DNA from: Acidobacteriota bacterium
GTDB lineage: Bacteria; Acidobacteriota; Terriglobia; UBA7540
Assembly: GCA_003224635.1 (NCBI GenBank)
Contig: QHZK01000290.1
Location: 1 to 14,271, forward strand
Direction: 5' to 3'
DNA length: 14,271 nucleotides
This document shows, in pieces, positions 7,512 through 14,271 of this stretch. The translations under genes were made by a program, and so were the position numbers. Every line of letters starts with the position of its first letter. Within the stretch, counting starts at the first letter, position 1. A model generated the notes under the pieces. That model had not been told where the DNA came from. It ran no database searches and saw only the letters and a program-made list of their open reading frames with translations.

Positions 7512-8484
7512 GCCTCTTGAGCGCCGCGGCCAGCAATGGAATCATCAACTCGTGGTGTCCGGTCAGGGCGTAGCCGTGGCTCGTGCCGCGTCCCGACTTG
7601 CGCGCACCAGAGGTTCCGGTCGGCCGCGCGAGCACGTTCTGGGTGGGGCGATAATGCTGGAGGAAATCCATGTTCACGGTGGTGATGCCGCGTGGCCGCC
7701 GGCCAAGGTTGGCGGCCAGGCTCACGCACTTGAGAAACACTTCCGGCAGGATTACCGCCGAGCCCACGTTCAAATAAACGCCGCCGCCGCGGAGGTCCTT
7801 GACCAAGGCCGCGAGCAGCAGAAAATCGCGGTGGCTGGCGGCGCCGAGCGACCGAGCGTCGATGGCGGGATGGTTGTGCGTGATGTCGGCGCCGATGGCT
7901 ACGTGGACCGTCACCGGGACTCGCGCGTGGTACGCGGCCGCGAGCAAGCTGTACCGGCGGAAGCGAACGCGCGGATAACCCGCGAGAAAACGCCCCACAG
8001 CCTCCCCGACGCCGAGTCCCAGGTCGTCGCCCAGCGCGATGGCTTCATTGATATAGCGGCCGGTTTCCTCGGCCATGCCGAAGCGTCCTGCACCCAGCGC
8101 CTCGGGGACTTCCTCAGAAGTGGCGCCGGCCAGCGCGACCTCGAAATCGTGGATCAGCGCCGCGCCGTTCATCGCCACGGCGGTCACGTACCTGCGCGCT
8201 AGCAGGTCGATCAGCACCGGGGCCAGCCCGCACTTGATGACGTGCCCGCCGAGCCCCCAGATGATCGGCTTGCGCCGGGCTCGGGCGCGTTCGAGCGCGG
8301 CGACCACCGCGCGGAAGCTCTCGCCGGCCAGGATGCGGGGCAGGGAATTCGTCCAGGCGCGCACCGAGGCGCCGGCGGGCGGCACTCGGGCGAAGTCCGA
8401 AACCGACACTTTGCTCGGGCGCGAGCGGAGGGGATAGGTCTTGACGCGGTCGAGCTTGAGGGGGCGAGTGCGATAGATGCTCAT
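7507..8484 (-). CDS. Conserved protein with deoxyhypusine-synthase-like motifs
   Basis: A 325-residue soluble protein without a signal peptide or membrane helices. Residues 75-118 ('IIWGLGGHVIKCGL', 'MNGAALIHDFEVALAG') resemble the part of deoxyhypusine synthase that reads roughly 'GLaGnlvpaGLR...TGANlvHDi..alG'. Other apparently conserved stretches are 'FGMAEETG' (135-142), 'VHVAIGADITHNHP' (193-206), 'GGGVYLNVGSAVILPEVF' (233-250) and 'TGHHELMIPLL' (308-318). The active-site lysine region of true deoxyhypusine synthase is not recognisable, so eIF5A modification is not supported. It may be a bacterial relative with another NAD-linked or amine substrate. The ATG overlaps the ORF6N stop by four bases (ATGA), so the two are likely translated together. 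The family assignment is from memory of motifs and is tentative. Confidence 0.6.
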   Translation of the reverse strand: MSIYRTRPLKLDRVKTYPLRSRPSKVSVSDFARVPPAGASVRAWTNSLPRILAGESFRAVVAALERARARRKPIIWGLGGHVIKCGLAPVLIDLLARRYVTAVAMNGAALIHDFEVALAGATSEEVPEALGAGRFGMAEETGRYINEAIALGDDLGLGVGEAVGRFLAGYPRVRFRRYSLLAAAYHARVPVTVHVAIGADITHNHPAIDARSLGAASHRDFLLLAALVKDLRGGGVYLNVGSAVILPEVFLKCVSLAANLGRRPRGITTVNMDFLQHYRPTQNVLARPTGTSGARKSGRGTSHGYALTGHHELMIPLLAAALKRQ

Positions 8485-9029
8485 CGGTTCCCGCGCGAGC
8501 TGGCAAGAAACCCGACGCGCCGTCTGGGTGGTGTGGCAGGCGCTTCAATCAGCTTGCGGATTGCGTCGAATATCGCCTTAATTTGCGCATCATGTCCCTC
8601 GTACTTCCGCTCCAAAGTCCCAAGCTTTTCGGCCAAGTTCTTGTGCGTCGCAACTATCTCGCGGAGCTTCACGAACGCGCGCATAATAGCGATGTTTACG
8701 ATTGCCGCCCGCTCACCTTTGAGCACGCTGGAGAGCATCGCGACTCCCTGCTCGGTGAAGGCGTAAGGAAGGTACCCGCCCAAACTGCGCCTTGAAGGTA
8801 TCACATTTTGTGATACCAAAGCCTCTGCTTCTTGGCGCGAAAGCCTGAACATGAAGTCCGCAGGAAATCGTTGGAGGTTTCTCTTTACCTGTTGCCTGAG
8901 CGCAATAGGCTTCACACCGTAGAGTTGGGCCAAATCGCGGTCTAGCATGACCTTGTTTCCGCGCATCAGATAGATCCGCCGTTCGATGCCATAGGCGACC
9001 GCTTGAGGATCTGATCTCCGCTTGTTCAT
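8481..9029 (-). CDS. ORF6N domain-containing protein
   Basis: A 182-residue protein. The N-terminal half (about residues 12-110) matches the ORF6N domain: 'IERRIYLMRGNKVMLDRDLAQLYGV' region, 'LRQQVKRNLQRFPADFMFRL', then 'YAFTEQGVAMLSSVLKGERA' and 'IAIMRAFVKLRE'. After it comes a helical, charged segment likely to form a coiled coil ('HKNLAEKLGTLERKYEGHD') and a short basic tail ending near 'RRRVGF'. ORF6N is a DNA-binding module found in phage antirepressors and, commonly, in single chromosomal genes of unknown role. It is the first gene of the minus-strand group and overlaps the next by four bases. No clear Shine-Dalgarno precedes the ATG. There are no phage genes nearby. Confidence 0.88.
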   Translation of the reverse strand: MNKRRSDPQAVAYGIERRIYLMRGNKVMLDRDLAQLYGVKPIALRQQVKRNLQRFPADFMFRLSRQEAEALVSQNVIPSRRSLGGYLPYAFTEQGVAMLSSVLKGERAAIVNIAIMRAFVKLREIVATHKNLAEKLGTLERKYEGHDAQIKAIFDAIRKLIEAPATPPRRRVGFLASSRGNR

Positions 9030-9076
9030 TCAGAATACGCGCTCATGAGAGGTAAAAGGGGACGGCTGTAGATAGA

Positions 9077-9715
9077 TCAGGGCTGCCGATTCGCTCGCCT
9101 GCTCCCTCTGGCTCGCGATTTCGGCTGGCCTGGTTCCGCCTGGATACCTCGCGCCAGCTCGCGGAGCGCTCTGATGGTCTGCATGTCGAGCTTGAACTTC
9201 ACCGTTCCAATTTCGCCTCTGACGCTCTTGGCCTTGCTGAGCCGGACCAGCATCTGGGCGGGAACATAAGTGGTCAGGGTCTCCTCGACGTAAAGCGTAT
9301 CACCGCTTTTGGACGCGGGTTTGCCCTCCCACACGGGCGCGGGAACTTCGATGCGCCTGCCGTCGGCGGAAAGCTTGAGCGGCAGGTCCTGATAGGTCCA
9401 GGCGGTGGAGCGCGCGCGCAGCACCAGCATCACATCTGCCGCGTCATCTCCGGCGCCGAGCGGTTTGGGCACACAAGATGTTAGATTGCCGCTGCAAACG
9501 TAGGCCGCTCGGAAATCAAGTTGGCCGGCATCGTTGCCGCCCGAAACTTTCACCGGCGTGAACTCGGTGCCTACCGTGGTCTCGGCCACGAACTGGTCGT
9601 AAGTGGTTTCGAGTTTCGGATCGGCTGCGGTCTTCCGAGGCTGTTGTCCTGGCCCGCACACGACAGTCAGCGCGATCAATACCAGAGTATAGAATCCGAT
9701 TCTTCCGGTTCGCAC
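9077..9715 (-). CDS. Exported protein of unknown function
   Basis: I do not recognise this 212-residue protein. It starts with a basic-hydrophobic segment ('RTGRIGFYTLVLIALTVVCG') that looks like a signal peptide; the Cys sits where a lipoprotein Cys might be, but V-V-C is a poor lipobox. The mature part is mixed strand/helix with a possible disulphide pair ('YVCSGNLTSCVP'), and the C-terminus is Arg/Gly-rich and very basic. I chose GTG at 9715 because AGAGAGGA (9721-9728) is five bases upstream and the signal peptide begins there; a longer TTG-start frame from 9754 has neither. It is 47 bases upstream of the ORF6N gene on the same strand, so the two could share a transcript. Confidence 0.6.
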   Translation of the reverse strand: MRTGRIGFYTLVLIALTVVCGPGQQPRKTAADPKLETTYDQFVAETTVGTEFTPVKVSGGNDAGQLDFRAAYVCSGNLTSCVPKPLGAGDDAADVMLVLRARSTAWTYQDLPLKLSADGRRIEVPAPVWEGKPASKSGDTLYVEETLTTYVPAQMLVRLSKAKSVRGEIGTVKFKLDMQTIRALRELARGIQAEPGQPKSRARGSRRANRQP

Positions 9716-9720
9716 TTGAT

Positions 9721-9728
9721 TCCTCTCT
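9721..9728 (-). promoter_or_regulatory. Ribosome binding site for the exported unknown protein
   Basis: AGAGAGGA on the minus strand, five bases before GTG 9715. It settles the start in favour of GTG over the upstream TTG. Confidence 0.55.
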
Positions 9729-9784
9729 TTGTGTAAGGTGCGGCCACAGCCCAATGAGCGCTACAAATAGAGTGACCAGTCAAA

Positions 9785-9890
9785 CCCCTCACCCGGCGCT
9801 GCGCGCCACCCTCTCCCGCAAGGGGAGAGGGCATGAATCGAGGCTTTCTCTCCCCTCTCCCCTCGCGGGAGAGGGGAAGGGGGTGAGGGG
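9785..9890. repeat. Palindromic REP/MITE-like element with nested hairpins
   Basis: The element begins with CCCCTCACCC (9785-9794) and ends with its perfect inverse GGGTGAGGGG (9881-9890). Inside are two strong hairpins: CCCTCTCCC (9809-9817) with GGGAGAGGG (9823-9831), and CCCCTCTCCC (9852-9861) with GGGAGAGGGG (9867-9876). Sequences of this kind are a common dispersed intergenic repeat in GC-rich bacteria and give spurious peptides such as 'SPLAGEG'. It carries no gene. It sits between two minus-strand genes and could act as a transcript boundary. Confidence 0.85.
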
Positions 9891-9930
9891 CGGCTGTCAC
9901 TCAATTCTGCAGAACCCAGTAGGGGCCGTT

Positions 9931-10446
9931 TCAGGGTCTTATTTCAATTGGCGTTCCGTTCGGGACGGCGCGCCAGATTTCTTCGATCTCGGCGTTCGTA
10001 ACCGCGATACACCCGTCGGTCCAATCCCACTTCGTGTGCAATGCCCCCATCCAACCCCAGCCGCTCGGCAGACCATGAATCATAATGTCGCCACCGGGTG
10101 ACACTCCAAGTTTTCGCGCGTTTTGCACGTCTGCGACGCTAGGATAAGAGATGTGCAGGGCAAGATGAAACCTACTCTTGGCATTTCTGCGATCGATCAC
10201 ATAGTGACCCTCCGGCGTCTTTCCGTCTCCCTCGCGCATCTTCGGGCCCTTGGGCTGCTTTCCTAGCGCAACGTGGTATGTCTTTAGTACATTTTCTTTG
10301 CTCATCAGCACCAAGACTCGCTGGCCCTTCGCAACTACCACTTTATCCGCCTGGAGTGATGACGGTGAGGCCGCGTGCGACGCGCATCCACACAGCCATA
10401 CGCTAGTAAGGATACAGACGCCAGCCTTATTTAACTCTTCCTTCAT
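9931..10446 (-). CDS. L,D-transpeptidase (YkuD domain) lipoprotein
   Basis: A 171-residue protein from ATG 10446. The N-terminus is a lipoprotein signal with a lipobox L-C-G-C (lipidated Cys about residue 21). The YkuD catalytic domain follows: 'VLVLMSKENVLKTYHVALG', 'GDGKTPEGHYVI', then 'DIMIHGLPSG' with H124, and 'DWTDGCIAVTN' with the nucleophile C146. L,D-transpeptidases make 3-3 cross-links in peptidoglycan or attach lipoproteins to it, acting in the periplasm. The frame is open further upstream to an ATG at 10524, but that extension translates the flanking AAAGGCGCAAAG repeat ('FLAKAQRRKE') and would put about 26 charged residues before the signal peptide, so I prefer 10446. It is separated from uvrA by the GxxExxY relic. 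Confidence 0.85.
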   Translation of the reverse strand: MKEELNKAGVCILTSVWLCGCASHAASPSSLQADKVVVAKGQRVLVLMSKENVLKTYHVALGKQPKGPKMREGDGKTPEGHYVIDRRNAKSRFHLALHISYPSVADVQNARKLGVSPGGDIMIHGLPSGWGWMGALHTKWDWTDGCIAVTNAEIEEIWRAVPNGTPIEIRP

Positions 10447-10470
10447 CTTCTCTGAACAGACGTTCAGCCT

Positions 10471-10510
10471 CCTTGCGCTTTCTTTGCGTCTTTGCGCCTT
10501 TGCGAGAAAC
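10471..10510 (-). repeat. Left inverted repeat of the CGCAAAGG family
   Basis: On the minus strand this reads as tandem imperfect CGCAAAG(G/A) units. The core at 10489-10504 is the exact reverse complement of 10705-10720 (16 bases). It faces the right-hand copy across the GxxExxY relic. The same repeat class yields 'AKAQRRKE' peptides in many bacterial genomes. Confidence 0.75.
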
Positions 10511-10524
10511 GTTCTTGGCTTCAT

Positions 10525-10675
10525 TCACAGCCGATTGACGACCCTCGAGATTCCGTCCTTGATTAACTCCGTATCAAAGTTGATTAGCAGGCCCAGCTTC
10601 TAGCCCAGGGCCCAGGGTTGTGTGGACGCGGTATGCGACGTCCACGATCTGTGTAGCAATCTCATTCTCGGTCAT
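10525..10675 (-). pseudogene. GxxExxY protein (PDDEXK_3) relic, internally deleted
   Basis: From ATG 10675 the frame reads 'MTENEIATQIVDVAYRVH', then 'TTLGPGL' up to 10601, which is the N-terminal start of GxxExxY family proteins. From 10596 another frame reads 'LGLLINFDTELIKDGIS' and 'RVVNRL', then TGA at 10525, which is the family's C-terminal end. A full protein has about 125-130 residues, so roughly 75-80 codons are missing between the two parts, and they are in different frames. The name-giving G-x-x-E-x-x-Y motif falls at the junction and is lost. CTGGGC occurs on both sides of the break, consistent with a microhomology deletion. Family members belong to the PD-(D/E)XK nuclease superfamily, with no settled function. 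This copy cannot make an active protein. Confidence 0.85.
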
Positions 10676-10700
10676 GCAGAGACAGACTCAAACAAACACT

Positions 10701-10740
10701 TTCACGCAAAGGCGCAAAGAGGCAAAGGCGCAAAGGAAAA
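10701..10740 (+). repeat. Right inverted repeat of the CGCAAAGG family
   Basis: On the plus strand it reads TTCACGCAAAGGCGCAAAGA (10701-10720) followed by more AGGCAAAGG-type units. It mirrors the left copy: both arrays run outward from the GxxExxY relic, starting with TTTC, one variable base, then CGCAAAGG. It lies nine bases past the end of uvrA. Confidence 0.75.
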
Positions 10741-10749
10741 GACCAAGCC

Positions 10750-13650
<2,901 letters not shown>

Positions 13651-13656
13651 TTGGAA

Positions 13657-13663
13657 CTTCCTT
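13657..13663 (-). promoter_or_regulatory. Ribosome binding site of uvrA
   Basis: AAGGAAG on the minus strand, six bases before GTG 13650. It fixes the uvrA start and rules out the 49-residue upstream extension. Confidence 0.7.
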
Positions 13664-13706
13664 CGATGCCGGACCCTGCGTTTATCCGGGCCACACGGCG
13701 GACGAT

Positions 13707-13728
13707 CCTGCCGTCTGTCGACGGCAGG
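13707..13728 (-). promoter_or_regulatory. Perfect 9-bp hairpin in the uvrA leader
   Basis: CCTGCCGTC (13707-13715), loop TGTC, GACGGCAGG (13720-13728): a perfect inverted repeat about 57 bases upstream of the uvrA start. It could be an operator or an RNA leader hairpin. It does not fit the LexA boxes I know (CTG-N10-CAG or GAAC-N4-GTTC). There is no T-run, so it is not an intrinsic terminator. Confidence 0.4.
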
Positions 13729-13973
13729 CCGTGGCTCCCCCACTCGCCCGAAGTGCGTGACACGCCCCCTATCGGTCAAGGCGAAGAATTTTGACACTAG
13801 CCGAATCTTTCATGCTAGATGAGCGGGCGAATGTGAGTCAAGAGCAGAACAGCGGAGCAGAGAGCTCCAAAGCGTAACATAGCACCCGAGCAATTGACCG
13901 CCGTGCGGGTTTGCTGTTAAATTTCTCTTTAGTCGCATTTCTCTGATCTGGCTTGTCTCTGTTTGATAAAAGC

Positions 13974-14055
13974 TCAGTAGTTCGGCAGTAAGTCAGTTTG
14001 TCAGTTCGCCAGTCAAACCAGTCAAAGAACTGAAATACTGACGAACTGAAGTACT
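13974..14055. repeat. Octamer array with internal inversion, upstream of phosphofructokinase gene
   Basis: About ten degenerate units of eight bases (two of nine) lie end to end: TCAGTAGT, TCGGCAGT, AAGTCAGT, TTGTCAGT, TCGCCAGT, then units ending ACT (GAAATACT, GACGAACT, GAAGTACT). The first half ends in AGT and the second in ACT, so the two halves are roughly inverted and could fold into a long imperfect hairpin. It stops 16 bases before the phosphofructokinase ATG, so it is probably in the 5' leader. Confidence 0.6.
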
Positions 14056-14071
14056 AAGGGGAGGGGCGGGA

Positions 14072-14271
14072 ATGTCAACTGATTCGCGGGGGACCATCGG
14101 GATCCTTACCGGCGGCGGCGACTGTCCCGGATTGAATGCCGTGATTCGCGCCGTGGTGCGTCGTGCGGACATGCTGGGCTATCGGGTTATAGGCATCAAG
14201 AATGGATGGCTGGGGCTCGTCAAAGATATGACGGAGCCTCTTTCCCTCCTTTCGGTTTCCGGCATTCTCCC
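14072..14271 (+). CDS. 6-phosphofructokinase, N-terminal part (cut by right window edge)
   Basis: Sixty-six codons are present. 'GILTGGGDCPGLNAVIRAVV' (residues 9-28) is the nucleotide-binding opening of the PfkA family, followed by 'GYRVIGIKNGWLGLV'. The enzyme phosphorylates fructose 6-phosphate in glycolysis. The GGGDCPGLN form, rather than the GGDSPGMN of the short bacterial enzymes, points to the group that includes actinobacterial-type and PPi-dependent enzymes. The residue that separates ATP from PPi use lies beyond the window, so the phosphate donor is undecided. GGAGGGG (14060-14066), five bases before ATG 14072, supports the start. It is divergent from uvrA. Confidence 0.92.
   Translation, partial: MSTDSRGTIGILTGGGDCPGLNAVIRAVVRRADMLGYRVIGIKNGWLGLVKDMTEPLSLLSVSGIL

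Larger units (their letters stand above)
13651..14071. other. Divergent intergenic region between uvrA and the phosphofructokinase gene
   Basis: This 421-base region holds no gene I can support. It should contain both divergent promoters. It includes the uvrA ribosome site, a strong hairpin at 13707-13728 and an octamer array at 13974-14055. The part from about 13790 to 13970 is more AT-rich than its surroundings, as expected for promoters, but no -35/-10 pair is convincing. Confidence 0.5.

Noticed and set aside
8481..9029. Prophage remnant indicated by the ORF6N domain
   Set aside because: ORF6N genes are common as single chromosomal genes. No integrase, structural gene, tRNA or attachment repeat is seen nearby.
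13651..13797. Forty-nine-codon upstream extension of UvrA
   Set aside because: Arg-rich sequence unrelated to the family. GTG 13650 has AAGGAAG at the right distance and gives the normal UvrA N-terminus.
13791..13821. TTGACA followed about 18 bases later by a weak TAGATG as a plus-strand promoter
   Set aside because: The -10 box matches poorly and acidobacterial promoters are not well defined. I did not list it as a promoter.

Overview
This is a GC-rich bacterial chromosome segment. The best taxonomic guess is Acidobacteriota or a close relative. That guess rests on an SBBP-repeat secreted protein with a DUF7948-like front half, a SWIM-SNF2 helicase, several GTG starts and many dispersed repeats. 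No rRNA or other marker gene confirms it.

Layout. (1) 1-1300, minus strand: the N-terminal 433 residues of a SWIM zinc-finger SNF2-type helicase, cut by the left edge. (2) 1301-1971: a 671-base non-coding divergent region with a few possible stem-loops. (3) 1972-6671, plus strand: three exported proteins, namely an SBBP beta-propeller protein broken by a frameshift near 3745, a calcineurin-like metallophosphoesterase, and a right-handed beta-helix protein. (4) 9029 down to 6688, minus strand: ORF6N-domain protein, a conserved protein with deoxyhypusine-synthase-like motifs, and a CPBP membrane protease, closely packed like an operon. (5) 9715 to 9077, minus: an exported protein of unknown function. 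(6) 9785-9890: a palindromic repeat element. (7) 10446 to 9931, minus: an L,D-transpeptidase lipoprotein. (8) 10471-10740: inverted 'CGCAAAGG' repeats around the remains of a GxxExxY (PDDEXK_3) gene. (9) 13650 to 10750, minus: UvrA. (10) 13651-14071: a divergent intergenic region with a strong hairpin and an octamer array. (11) 14072 to the right edge, plus: the start of a 6-phosphofructokinase.

Together the genes combine housekeeping functions (UvrA excision repair, phosphofructokinase, peptidoglycan cross-linking) with a secreted set and small accessory genes. I found no complete new defence or mobile system. The most unusual signals are repeat-based. Degenerate heptamer arrays lie in frame inside both UvrA and the DUF7948-like domain, and the same kind of array forms a gene boundary at 7484-7511. 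A GxxExxY pseudogene sits inside matched inverted repeats, which is what a dead mobile cassette might look like.
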